Of a DNA stretch of 8,398 bases, positions 1 through 5,812 are shown piece by piece. The notes below the pieces were generated by a model. That model made no database searches. It was given only the letters and a program-made list of their open reading frames with translations, and was not told the origin of the DNA. The stretch's first letter is position 1, and each line of letters begins with the position of its first letter. The position numbers and the translations under genes are program-made. Origin of the DNA: Oscillospiraceae bacterium (GTDB lineage Bacteria; Bacillota; Clostridia; Oscillospirales; Ruminococcaceae); NCBI GenBank assembly GCA_031285645.1, contig JAITVU010000183.1, positions 1-8,398 of the forward strand. The letters are read 5' to 3'.

Positions 1-18
1 TAAAAAGCAGATAAAAAC

Positions 19-73
19 GAGCGATGCGTTTTAGGTAAAACGCGTTCTGAGCGACGGTTTTATCGCTCTTTTT
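19..73 (+). terminator. Rho-independent terminator of a gene left of the window
   Basis: GAGCGAT at 19-25 pairs with ATCGCTC at 62-68, enclosing an inner hairpin CGTTTT-AGGT-AAAACG (27-42). A run of five T follows at 69-73. A second GAGCGA at 49-54 can pair with the same TCGCTC, so two alternative folds end at the same U-tract. The strand is set by the T-run. The gene it serves lies outside the window. Confidence 0.7.
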
Positions 74-145
74 AACGGATATTGGTATTTATGGTACCGC
101 TGCAAGCAGCGGGGTATCAAACCTTTTTGGTTCATAATAGAAGAG

Positions 146-188
146 ACCTGTATTCATAAGACAAAACGCCCTCTTTGTGAATACAGGT
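146..188 (+). repeat. Long inverted repeat (14-bp hairpin)
   Basis: ACCTGTATTCATAA (146-159) faces TTGTGAATACAGGT (175-188). Thirteen pairs are Watson-Crick and one is a T-G (U-G on the plus strand); the loop is 15 nt. No clear T-run follows on either strand, so a terminator role for the Nudix unit is possible but weak. The right arm belongs to a 16-bp sequence that recurs at 2740-2755, which suggests a small dispersed repeat. Confidence 0.6.
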
Positions 189-309
189 TCTATATATCAG
201 AATTGGGAATTTCCATCAAACCATTTACCGATGTGCGGCTGCCCATCCTGTGCACGCGATATTATTGTAACAAAACATGGATTCACACTAACTACCGATA
301 TTTCTTGGC
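189..309. other. Gene-less stretch, possible decayed minus-strand coding end
   Basis: No gene with a start codon and ribosome site is visible. On the minus strand a stop-to-stop frame (197-340) stays open for 47 codons, overlaps the end of the Nudix gene, and closes with a protein-like tail (DGQPHIGKWFDGNSQF, then TGA). It has no ATG and no Shine-Dalgarno, so it may be a remnant or chance. Confidence 0.25.
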
Positions 310-786
310 TTATTTTATTTCTTTCAGCGTTATCTCTCCGTCACAGCCTTCCAGGCAGCAATATATGTTTTCAAAAGCGGGGTTATGAACCCAGTGATGA
401 TAGAACGCCTTGGTATGCGCGGACATTGGGTAAGCCAGAGCTGCCTGCATATTGATCCAATGAAGCGTTCCCTCTTCCGTTTTCGTCAAGGGATGCCGCC
501 CGCTTAACTCACCGACAAAATAATAAATTGTATCCAAAGTATCCCGTGTTTTGCACAAAGCGTAATAACGCAAATCCATGCATGCAATTGCCGGCGCCTT
601 TATGCCTGTCTCTTCCTCAATCTCCCGCAGGCAGGCCCTTAATGGGTCGCCGTGCTCAAAAGGCTCGATACGCCCGCCGATACCCGCCCACAAACCGGGC
701 GCTATAATTTTGTGCATTCCGCGCTTCATCAGGATAACCTCATCGCGCCAGCGCAAAAAGGCTCCGGCAAACGCTCTTGTATTCAT
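310..786 (-). CDS. Nudix family hydrolase
   Basis: A 158-residue protein with a Nudix box at residues 38-62 (GGRIEPFE...LREIEEETGI). R54, E55, E58 and E59 form the metal-binding helix that hydrolyses a nucleoside diphosphate linked to another group (X). The box has two extra residues between the first Glu and the REIEEETG helix, a spacing I recall from Firmicutes Nudix proteins; the substrate cannot be told. There is no signal peptide, so it is cytoplasmic. The first ATG of the open frame (834) lies inside the upstream lipoprotein gene. I chose the ATG at 786 because it follows that gene's stop by 23 nt, is preceded by an AGCAGG-like site, and starts the fold properly (NTRAFAGAFLRW, the first strand). 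It is probably cotranscribed with and downstream of the lipoprotein. A detoxifying or nucleotide-cleaning role is general family knowledge, not shown here. Confidence 0.88.
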   Translation of the reverse strand: MNTRAFAGAFLRWRDEVILMKRGMHKIIAPGLWAGIGGRIEPFEHGDPLRACLREIEEETGIKAPAIACMDLRYYALCKTRDTLDTIYYFVGELSGRHPLTKTEEGTLHWINMQAALAYPMSAHTKAFYHHWVHNPAFENIYCCLEGCDGEITLKEIK

Positions 787-809
787 AGCGCTAACCTGCT
801 TTCGGCTTA

Positions 810-1457
810 TTACTGTTGCATCAAAGCGGCGCACAAATCCCAGTAGCGCTGCTCCGACGTTTCGTCAGAAAAGAGATAAGGTCCTTCTTCATTCAGCCAA
901 ACAAGGTATGCCATGCTGATCTTCGCCATCGACCCGTCCTCAAAGAGAAACTCCAGCGCGAGGCTGCCACCAGTAGCGGGATTGGCTTCGTTAGCACCTT
1001 CCGCCGTGATTTCAGTCTGTGCCATCATGTTCCAGATGTCATCAATCTGATCTTTTTCCGTAATGGTGAGTCGCGCACTTTCGGGACCGGAGAACTGAAT
1101 GACGTCAATCTGTTTGATGCTGTCCGTGCTTTCGATTTGCGCTGTCAGGAACGGCTGCCGTAGCGGGAACGGATCCGTTTCAGGCGCCGCAAGGGCCTTG
1201 ATATCAGCGGAAGCCCCCTGCGTATTGTTGTCACCCGGCTCCTGAGACGCATCGTCCGCCACGCTAAGGCCACTTTCCCCATGCTGCGTATCCGGGTCCG
1301 GCGCGCCCTCTTCCTCAGCGCCGCCGGGATTGCGGGTATCATCCACCGAAACGGCGGATGATACCGGAAGCCCCGCCCCGTCATCCCCCGGCTGGGAACA
1401 GGCCGCAAGACTCACAACAAGTCCGATACAGACCATAAAAACAGCTGCTTTTTTCAT
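810..1457 (-). CDS. Predicted surface lipoprotein of unknown function
   Basis: A 215-residue protein. It begins with a lipoprotein signal peptide: Lys2-Lys3, a hydrophobic stretch, then the lipobox LAAC with the lipidated Cys at position 20. Residues 21-95 are a low-complexity acidic linker rich in Gly, Asp, Glu, Ser and Pro, suggesting a tether through the cell wall. Residues 105-215 form a small alpha/beta-looking domain (DVIQFSGPESARLTITEKDQ, then LALEFLFEDGS and a final helix ending LCAALMQQ). This resembles the small extracytoplasmic domains of Clostridia lipoproteins that I cannot assign to a named family. The start is fixed by a strong GGAGGA 6 nt before the ATG. The gene leads the unit with the Nudix hydrolase. 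Function unknown; membrane-anchored outside the cell is the safe statement. Confidence 0.85.
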   Translation of the reverse strand: MKKAAVFMVCIGLVVSLAACSQPGDDGAGLPVSSAVSVDDTRNPGGAEEEGAPDPDTQHGESGLSVADDASQEPGDNNTQGASADIKALAAPETDPFPLRQPFLTAQIESTDSIKQIDVIQFSGPESARLTITEKDQIDDIWNMMAQTEITAEGANEANPATGGSLALEFLFEDGSMAKISMAYLVWLNEEGPYLFSDETSEQRYWDLCAALMQQ

Positions 1458-1500
1458 CCGATGTCCTCCATAGACATTTTACTTTTAACATCTTGCCTAA

Positions 1501-1533
1501 TTGAAAAATCAAGCGGGCCATTCCGGCCCGCTT
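1501..1533 (-). terminator. Rho-independent terminator of the ECF S-component transcript
   Basis: AAGCGGGCC (1511-1519) and GGCCCGCTT (1525-1533) form a 9-bp GC-rich stem with a 5-nt loop. Read on the minus strand it is followed by GATTTTTC, a usable U-tract. On the plus strand no T-run follows. It lies between the S-component gene and the lipoprotein gene, so the lipoprotein unit should have its own promoter in about 1466-1500. I see only weak matches there (TAAAAT near 1482 in minus-strand sense). Confidence 0.8.
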
Positions 1534-1722
1534 AAAACCGTTCATTATTAAGTGAAAAGTCCAACACCGACTGTCGTCACAGCCCACCGTCACGCACCTG
1601 TGGCAGGACGGGTCGTTATATAGTCTTTCCGGTTTAAAACAGTCTTTTGATTTTATCCGAAATCGCCCATGGGTGCGTGCCATATAATGCTTCTACAAGC
1701 CAGGTCTTACAGCCAATGTCCT
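1534..1722 (-). other. Long 3' tail of the S-component transcript, with a possible gene remnant
   Basis: About 190 nt lie between the S-component stop and its terminator. The minus-strand frame 1634-1744 stays open for 36 codons and looks protein-like at its end (TWLVEALYGTHPWAISDK, then IKRLF and TAA). It has no start codon, follows a stop inside the S-component gene, and so may be a decayed gene end. The segment 1565-1615 is rich in short inverted repeats (CCGTC with GACGG). No other gene is visible. Confidence 0.3.
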
Positions 1723-2331
1723 CTATATGTACCGCATGGCCTTTTTAAGCGCCATAACCAACGGGACTGTCAAAACAACAACCGCCACACACTTAATGGC
1801 TGTGGATGTTGATATTGCCGTGATGATCAGCGTCAGCGCGGACTGCCCCGTCTCTTCCATAATGCGGCGCGCATAAACAAGATAAAGCATGCAATAGACG
1901 CCGAACGTATTGGTCAGATTACCAACAGCCACGCTGATTCCGGCAGAGACCACCGCCCCGCCTTTCATTTTCTCCAGCAGCTTTGAGAGGCCGCGATAGG
2001 AGAAGTAGGTGGTAACGGGAATCAGCAGCCGCGGCAGAATCGATATCAGCGGATTGACAAAAAAAGGATCAAGCAATGTCGCGGGCGCGATCAAAGCGAC
2101 AAAGAGGCTGACAAGGCCAAACGCCAAAGCGACGGCGAGTCCCGGGTAGAGGCCAAACACAAGCGCCGCGATTAAAATCGGGATATGCGCAATTGTGACA
2201 CTGATGATGGGCAGCTGAATCCTGCCGACCGGCGTCAGCATCATCACAACCGTCAGGGCGATCAACATTGCCGTGGACACCATCATTTTCGTTGAAAAAA
2301 TGCCGGATTGTGCTTTAACTCTTGCATCCAT
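1723..2331 (-). CDS. ECF transporter S component (substrate-binding membrane subunit)
   Basis: A 202-residue very hydrophobic protein with about six membrane segments (near residues 18-36, 41-60, 62-83, 90-112, 126-152 and 165-195). The pattern of a membrane helix followed by ISVTIAHIPILIAALVFG, then a DPFFVNPLISILPRLLI loop, is typical of the ECF S-component superfamily. It is closest by eye to the group that includes the pantothenate carrier PanT (COG4684-like). S components capture a vitamin or related micronutrient and dock onto the shared EcfA-EcfA'-EcfT energy module. No ATPase or EcfT gene is nearby, so this is a stand-alone (group II) S component using a module encoded elsewhere. The substrate is not proven by sequence. 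The start is supported by AAGGAG 7 nt before the ATG. It diverges from the WYL regulator. Confidence 0.85.
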   Translation of the reverse strand: MDARVKAQSGIFSTKMMVSTAMLIALTVVMMLTPVGRIQLPIISVTIAHIPILIAALVFGLYPGLAVALAFGLVSLFVALIAPATLLDPFFVNPLISILPRLLIPVTTYFSYRGLSKLLEKMKGGAVVSAGISVAVGNLTNTFGVYCMLYLVYARRIMEETGQSALTLIITAISTSTAIKCVAVVVLTVPLVMALKKAMRYI

Positions 2332-2362
2332 TGGATACTCCTTACTGCTGTTCCATTGTCCG

Positions 2363-2456
2363 GATACAGCGCAAAAATGGGTTTATAGGCGTATAGACGC
2401 CTTTGTTCGGCGCCATGGAGATATGCTGCCGTTCGTCCGAGCGATACAGCGCAAAA
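2363..2456 (-). repeat. 14-bp direct repeat in the leader of the S-component gene
   Basis: The plus-strand sequence GATACAGCGCAAAA occurs at 2363-2376 and 2443-2456, exactly 80 bp apart. Both copies also share a neighbouring TYGTCCG, set off by 3 nt in one of them. A small hairpin AGGCGT-ATAG-ACGCCT (2387-2402) lies between them. Both copies lie inside the predicted untranslated leader between the promoter at 2469-2497 and the S-component start. Confidence 0.6.
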
Positions 2457-2468
2457 TCTTCCCGCATC

Positions 2469-2497
2469 AGTATAGCATAAAAATACAACGGCTTCAA
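2469..2497 (-). promoter_or_regulatory. Predicted sigma-A promoter of the S-component gene
   Basis: In minus-strand sense, TTGAAG (2497-2492), a 17-nt spacer and TATACT (2474-2469). Start of transcription would be near 2462, giving a leader of about 130 nt that holds the direct repeats. Confidence 0.6.
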
Positions 2498-2537
2498 TCT
2501 TGAGCCACGCAAACATGTCACGAAATTTTGAGATATT

Positions 2538-2565
2538 ATCATATTATTATTGTATATTTATACAA
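2538..2565 (-). promoter_or_regulatory. Second, distal minus-strand promoter candidate
   Basis: In minus-strand sense, TTGTAT (2565-2560), a 16-nt spacer and TATGAT (2543-2538). The -35 lies within the palindrome at 2550-2565, so a protein bound there could block it. The region is very AT-rich, so chance matches are likely. Confidence 0.35.
2550..2565. promoter_or_regulatory. Perfect palindrome, candidate operator
   Basis: TTGTATA-TT-TATACAA, two 7-bp arms around a 2-nt centre. It lies between the two divergent genes, overlaps the distal minus-strand promoter candidate, and sits 8 bp upstream of the plus-strand -35 at 2573. This is the usual place for an operator bound by a dimeric regulator; the divergently encoded WYL protein is the natural candidate. 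Confidence 0.45.
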
Positions 2566-2572
2566 TTCGGTC

Positions 2573-2601
2573 TTGTCCTAACATCGAAATTTTGATATAA
2601 T
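2573..2601 (+). promoter_or_regulatory. Predicted sigma-A promoter of the WYL regulator
   Basis: TTGTCC (2573-2578), a 17-nt spacer and a perfect TATAAT (2596-2601). Transcription would start near 2608, just after the ATG at 2603, which argues against using that ATG. The resulting leader of about 170 nt holds hairpins ATTCCG-GTCAC-CGGAAT-like (2617-2631) and GGCGG-N8-CCGCC (2705-2722). Confidence 0.6.
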
Positions 2602-2776
2602 TATGGAGAACAAATATTCCGGTCACTCGGAATCTGTACGCCTAAAGAGGATGCCGGATTGGCGCGGGACAATTGACGTCTTTCAAGCTTTTTTAGCAAT
2701 GAACGGCGGAAATTTCACCGCCGGGGCGGTCATTTCGGCTTGTGAATACAGGTTCCTATACTCTATGAGGTTATGT

Positions 2777-3706
2777 ATGCAAATAGAAAGGCTATTCGGT
2801 ATTGTGTACATCCTGCTTGACAGGAAAAACATCACGGCTAAAGAGCTGGCTGCGCGTTTTGAAGTCTCCGTGCGAACCATATACAGAGATGTGGACACCC
2901 TGTCGCAGTCCGGCATCCCCATCTACACAAATAAAGGCAGAGGCGGCGGCATCAGCCTGGTTGAGAATTATGTGCTCAACAAATCGCTGATTACGGAGCG
3001 GGAACAGCGGGAAATCCTCTACGCTCTTCAGGGCATGAACAGCGTGGCATCCTCGGAGACCGCCGGCGTCCTCTCCAAACTGAGCGGCCTTTTCAGGACG
3101 CAGGCCGCGACAGATTGGATTGAAATTGATTTTTCCGGTTGGAGCAAACAGCAGGGAGACGATTTTATCCTGATCAAAACCGCCGTGTTGAATAAGCAGA
3201 CCATTGGATTCGACTATTTCGGGGCAAACGGTGAAAAAAGCATGCGTATTGTGGAGCCGCAGCGCCTTTGGTTTAAGCATCGGGCCTGGTATCTCAAGGG
3301 TTATTGCCGCCTGAGGGAGGATATGCGCCTGTTCCGCATCACACGCATGAAAAACCTCACCCTTCTGAATGAGCATTTTACCGGGGAAATGCCCGAAATC
3401 AAACCTGTCAGGGAGATCGCCGTCAACAAAGCGGCGGCGCTCGTCATGCTCAGGCTGAGAATAGACGCGTCCCAGGCTTACAGGGTATACGACGAATTTG
3501 ATGAGGATGTGATTGAGCGCGACGGCGACGGCCATTTCATTGTCAGCATTTGCTATTCTGAGGACGAGTGGGTGTATGGATTCCTTCTGTCCTTCGGGCC
3601 GTATATCGACGTTCTGGGGCCGGATCATGTCAGGCGGGGGCTCTATGAGCGCACTATGCAAATGCTGGCGCGGCACGCGCCCCGGGGACCCGATCCCGAC
3701 GCCTGA
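2777..3706 (+). CDS. YafY-type HTH and WYL-domain transcriptional regulator
   Basis: A 309-residue cytoplasmic DNA-binding protein. Residues 1-55 are a winged helix-turn-helix of the HTH_11/DeoR kind (ITAKELAARFEVSVRTIYRD, then VDTLSQSGIPIY and the Gly-rich wing). A helical linker follows to about residue 130. Residues 135-195 hold the WYL domain with W171-Y172-L173 in RAWYLKGYC and the basic LFRITRM end, and residues 215-300 look like the WCX C-terminal domain. Such proteins are ligand-responsive repressors or activators; the ligand here is unknown. The frame is open back to 2603, but I chose the ATG at 2777. It has GAGG 6 nt upstream, it begins the family consensus MQIERLFGIVYILLDRK, and the predicted transcript starts after 2603. 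It is divergent from the ECF S component and may regulate it and itself. Confidence 0.9.
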   Translation: MQIERLFGIVYILLDRKNITAKELAARFEVSVRTIYRDVDTLSQSGIPIYTNKGRGGGISLVENYVLNKSLITEREQREILYALQGMNSVASSETAGVLSKLSGLFRTQAATDWIEIDFSGWSKQQGDDFILIKTAVLNKQTIGFDYFGANGEKSMRIVEPQRLWFKHRAWYLKGYCRLREDMRLFRITRMKNLTLLNEHFTGEMPEIKPVREIAVNKAAALVMLRLRIDASQAYRVYDEFDEDVIERDGDGHFIVSICYSEDEWVYGFLLSFGPYIDVLGPDHVRRGLYERTMQMLARHAPRGPDPDA

Positions 3707-3809
3707 CACTACAGGTGTGGGAGCGTGACTTCCGGGTGAGGACAGGCCGCCTCGTGGTAACCTGCCTGGCGGTAGGTCTATAAACGGGGCGCCTGTTTTC
3801 AACTCGTTC
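3707..3809. other. Non-coding tail after the WYL gene
   Basis: No gene is seen. There is a weak stem in which CCGCC (3747-3751) can pair with GGCGG (3768-3772), plus a small palindrome GGTAACC (3756-3762). No T-run follows, so termination of the regulator transcript probably happens at 3915-3950. Confidence 0.4.
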
Positions 3810-3910
3810 TTAGAGCCTGTTTAGTATCTGTGATGTTCGCGCCCGCGAGCATAATTTTGCCGTCTTTTTGCCGAGATGGCGGGCGTGTAAAGATACTAAA
3901 CAGGTTCTTA
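3810..3910. mobile_element. MITE-like element with IS5-type ends
   Basis: Terminal inverted repeats AGAGCCTGTTTAGTATCT (3812-3829) and AGATACTAAACAGGTTCT (3891-3908) match at 17 of 18 positions. Both ends are flanked by TTA (3810-3812 and 3908-3910), and more widely by TTCTTA (3807-3812 and 3905-3910). A subterminal pair, GCGCCCGC and GCGGGCGT, lies inside. There is no reading frame. The size (about 100 bp), TTA-type target duplication and GAGCCTGTTT ends resemble miniature elements moved by IS5-family transposases; that assignment is from memory. Confidence 0.7.
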
Positions 3911-3914
3911 CTGT

Positions 3915-3950
3915 AAACGCCGGTGACACAGGGCTGTCACCGGCGTTTTT
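3915..3950 (+). terminator. Rho-independent terminator between WYL and gap, probably bidirectional
   Basis: AAACGCCGGTGACA (3915-3928) and TGTCACCGGCGTTT (3935-3948) form a perfect 14-bp stem with a 6-nt loop. TTTTT lies at 3946-3950 on the plus strand, making it a good terminator for the regulator transcript. On the minus strand it lies 10 nt after the gap stop and ends in TTTAC, so it can also stop gap transcription, less strongly. Confidence 0.85.
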
Positions 3951-3960
3951 CTGGTTATGT

Positions 3961-4962
3961 CTAAAGGGTTGCCCAGTGCCTTGTGGTCCTGACCATCTGC
4001 GCCGTGTGGGAACTTTCATTGTCATACCAGGCGGATACCCTGACGAGAGTCCGCCCGTCAAGGCCGCTTGTTTTTGTCAGGGTCGCGTCAAACAGCGCGC
4101 CAAAAGTCATGCCGACGATATCGGATGAAACAATCTCATCCTGCGTATACCCGAGAGATTCCGACGCTCCATTCCGCATGACCGCGTTGATCTCATCAGC
4201 CGTAACCGACCGATCGACAACCGCGGTCAGCTCCGTAAGCGACCCTGTCATCACGGGCACACGCTGTGATACCCCGTCGAGTTTGCCATCAAGGTCCGGG
4301 ATCACGAGGCCGATTGCTTTGGCGGCCCCCGTTGTCGTCGGCACGATATTGCCGGCGGCGCTTCGCGCACGCCTTTTGTCGCCTTTGGCGTGCGGGGCGT
4401 CCAGGGTGCTCTGATCGTTTGTATAGGCGTGAATCGTCGTCATAAAGCCTTTGCGGATCGGCGCGAACTTATGGAGCTCCCGGGCCATCAGCGCCAGGCA
4501 GTTTGTCGTGCACGAGCCCGATGAAATAATCAAGTCATCCGCCGCCATAATACCCTCATTCACGCCGTAAACAACGGTTTTAACATCTTTCCCCGCCGGA
4601 GCCGCGACCACAACTTTTTTGGCTCCGGCGCGTATATGCGCCATGGACCGCTCCCTCGACGCAAACATGCCCGTACACTCCAGCACAATGTCAACATTGT
4701 CCTCGCGCCAGGGCAGGTTTTCAGGGTTTCGCTGTGACAAAACGGCAATTTCCGTCCCATTCACACAGACGGCGTGGTCATTGTATGTCACATCCGCATT
4801 GTAATGCCCCTGTGTCGTATCATATTTGAGGAGATGCGCCAGCATCTCGGGAGCGGCCAGATCATTGATTGCCACAATATCGACATCCTTCGTCCCGAAC
4901 ATCTGCCTGAACGCCAGGCGTCCAATACGGCCAAATCCGTTTATCGCAATTCGAGCAGCCAT
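3961..4962 (-). CDS. gap: Glyceraldehyde-3-phosphate dehydrogenase, type I (NAD-dependent)
   Basis: A 333-residue cytoplasmic glycolytic enzyme that converts glyceraldehyde 3-phosphate, NAD+ and phosphate to 1,3-bisphosphoglycerate. The N-terminal Rossmann motif is INGFGRIGR (residues 7-15), with Asp34 as expected for NAD preference. The catalytic Cys151 is in SCTTNC, with His178 in TTIHAYTND and the phosphate-site TGAAKAIG at 211-218. It is full length for the family. Some conserved spots differ: SSGSC replaces the usual SNASC, and NESSH replaces the usual NE(W/M)(G/S)Y near residues 315-319. This suggests a divergent paralogue, though all catalytic residues remain. A GTG 18 nt upstream (4980) extends the frame, but the ATG at 4962 has AGGGG 9 nt upstream and begins the family consensus. 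No other glycolytic gene is adjacent; the gene has its own promoter and terminator. Confidence 0.96.
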   Translation of the reverse strand: MAARIAINGFGRIGRLAFRQMFGTKDVDIVAINDLAAPEMLAHLLKYDTTQGHYNADVTYNDHAVCVNGTEIAVLSQRNPENLPWREDNVDIVLECTGMFASRERSMAHIRAGAKKVVVAAPAGKDVKTVVYGVNEGIMAADDLIISSGSCTTNCLALMARELHKFAPIRKGFMTTIHAYTNDQSTLDAPHAKGDKRRARSAAGNIVPTTTGAAKAIGLVIPDLDGKLDGVSQRVPVMTGSLTELTAVVDRSVTADEINAVMRNGASESLGYTQDEIVSSDIVGMTFGALFDATLTKTSGLDGRTLVRVSAWYDNESSHTAQMVRTTRHWATL

Positions 4963-5031
4963 TTTCAAGGCCCCTTTCACTTTAGTTTTTAGTCTGACGG
5001 TATCGTACGGGACGGCGCCTTCCCTGCTTTT

Positions 5032-5059
5032 ATTATAGCATTTAGAACAATTCCGGCAA
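5032..5059 (-). promoter_or_regulatory. Strong predicted promoter of gap
   Basis: In minus-strand sense, TTGCCG (5059-5054), a 16-nt spacer and a perfect TATAAT (5037-5032) preceded by TGC, an extended -10. Transcription would start near 5025, giving a leader of about 62 nt before the gap start. The strength fits a glycolytic gene. Confidence 0.75.
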
Positions 5060-5061
5060 CA

Positions 5062-5079
5062 TCACTATGTGCATTGTGA
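5062..5079. promoter_or_regulatory. Near-palindrome upstream of the gap promoter, candidate operator
   Basis: TCACTATG-TG-CATTGTGA, two 8-bp arms with one mismatch. It begins 3 bp upstream of the gap -35 and lies between the divergent gap and LURP-one gene promoters, so one bound dimer could affect both. The bound protein is unknown. Confidence 0.4.
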
Positions 5080-5126
5080 CATGTCGTATTTGATATGCTG
5101 CAATTGTCCCAAGACAGATTCCGTTA

Positions 5127-5155
5127 TTGCTTTAGAATAGCGGGCGTGCTAAAAT
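5127..5155 (+). promoter_or_regulatory. Predicted promoter of the LURP-one/YxjI-like gene
   Basis: TTGCTT (5127-5132), a 17-nt spacer and TAAAAT (5150-5155). Transcription near 5162 would give a leader of about 128 nt holding the branched fold at 5184-5235. Confidence 0.45.
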
Positions 5156-5183
5156 AGAATCATACGTATTCTAAGCCCATTGC

Positions 5184-5235
5184 TTATGCGCTTATGTGGC
5201 TATTGGAGCCACAGGCGGCGTTAGCAGCCGCATAA
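5184..5235 (+). other. Branched leader structure before the LURP-one gene
   Basis: TTATGCG (5184-5190) pairs with CGCATAA (5229-5235) and encloses the hairpin GTGGCT-N5-AGCCAC (5196-5212). A second hairpin, GCGGC with GCCGC (5215-5219 and 5227-5231), competes for part of the closing stem. No known riboswitch consensus is recognised; it could be a cis-acting RNA or one of the hairpin repeats of this genome. Confidence 0.4.
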
Positions 5236-5289
5236 CCACCGATTATTCAGCCGCGCTCATAATGCTTTGCATCAATATGAGGAGAAAAA

Positions 5290-5763
5290 ATGCAACTATT
5301 ATTCAAGCAACGCCTATTCTCATGGTTTGACAGCTACGACATTTATCATGAGGACGGAAGCACAGCCTTTTCTGTGAAGAGCCGCATGGACTGGGGACAT
5401 CGTCTTGAAATATCCGATCATACCGGCTGTCCTGTCGCCACACTCCGCGAAAAAGTATTATCCTTTCTGCCCCGCTTCGACATGATCATCGGCGACAATT
5501 TCATCGGCAGTATCAAAAAGAAACTGACGCTTTTCAAGCCCGTATTCACTCTGGACTGTAACGGTTGGGAAGTCCGCGGCGACATTTGGGAGTGGAATTA
5601 CGAGGTTGACGCGCCATCAGGTACACAGATTATGCGGGCCGCCAAAGAGATTTTCAACTGGACCGACACTTATATCATCCAGATCGCGGATCCTCAGAAC
5701 GCTTTGTTGTCTTTGATGATTGTGCTCGCCATCGATGCGGCAAAATGCTCGAAAAACGACTGA
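5290..5763 (+). CDS. LURP-one-related (YxjI-like) family protein
   Basis: A 157-residue protein that fits the LURP-one-related/Tubby-like fold. It has a series of short beta strands (LFSWFDSYDIYHEDGSTAFS; LEISDHTGCPVATLREKVLS; FTLDCNGWEVRGDIW) wrapped around a C-terminal hydrophobic helix (ALLSLMIVLAIDAAKCSKND). The helix with its Asp-Ala-x-x-Cys end is the strongest recognition mark of bacterial YxjI-like members. Their biochemical role is not established; a link to membrane phospholipids is suggested for the Tubby fold in general. There is no signal peptide. The start has GAGGAG 6 nt upstream. It is a single gene, divergent from gap, and followed by a repeat element rather than by a partner gene. 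Confidence 0.85.
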   Translation: MQLLFKQRLFSWFDSYDIYHEDGSTAFSVKSRMDWGHRLEISDHTGCPVATLREKVLSFLPRFDMIIGDNFIGSIKKKLTLFKPVFTLDCNGWEVRGDIWEWNYEVDAPSGTQIMRAAKEIFNWTDTYIIQIADPQNALLSLMIVLAIDAAKCSKND

Positions 5764-5812
5764 TTCCCGCTGTGCAGCCATCCAATACGACCTTCCTGCG
5801 CCATATTGTGAA

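Larger units (their letters stand above)
2521..2595. repeat. 11-bp direct repeat flanking the palindrome
   Basis: CGAAATTTTGA occurs at 2521-2531 and again at 2585-2595, one copy on each side of the palindrome at 2550-2565. The right copy abuts the TATAAT of the regulator promoter. They could be further protein-binding half sites. Confidence 0.5.

Noticed and set aside
177..455. 92-codon plus-strand open frame overlapping the Nudix end
   Set aside because: No ribosome site, mixed composition, and it overlaps a supported gene on the other strand.
787..834. Longer start of the Nudix gene at 834
   Set aside because: It would overlap the end of the lipoprotein gene; the ATG at 786 fits the spacing and the family start.
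2603..2776. 58-residue N-terminal extension of the WYL regulator from the ATG at 2603
   Set aside because: The predicted transcript starts at about 2608, after this ATG. The extension is not family-like, and the ATG at 2777 has a proper ribosome site.
2792..3802. 336-codon open frame antisense to the WYL regulator
   Set aside because: It is a shadow of a well-supported gene with clear HTH and WYL domains; its translation has no recognisable domain and no ribosome site.
3983..4414. 143-codon plus-strand open frame opposite gap
   Set aside because: Antisense shadow of a clear GAPDH.
4963..4980. GTG start six codons upstream of gap
   Set aside because: The Shine-Dalgarno AGGGG lies inside this stretch, and the family consensus begins at the ATG at 4962.
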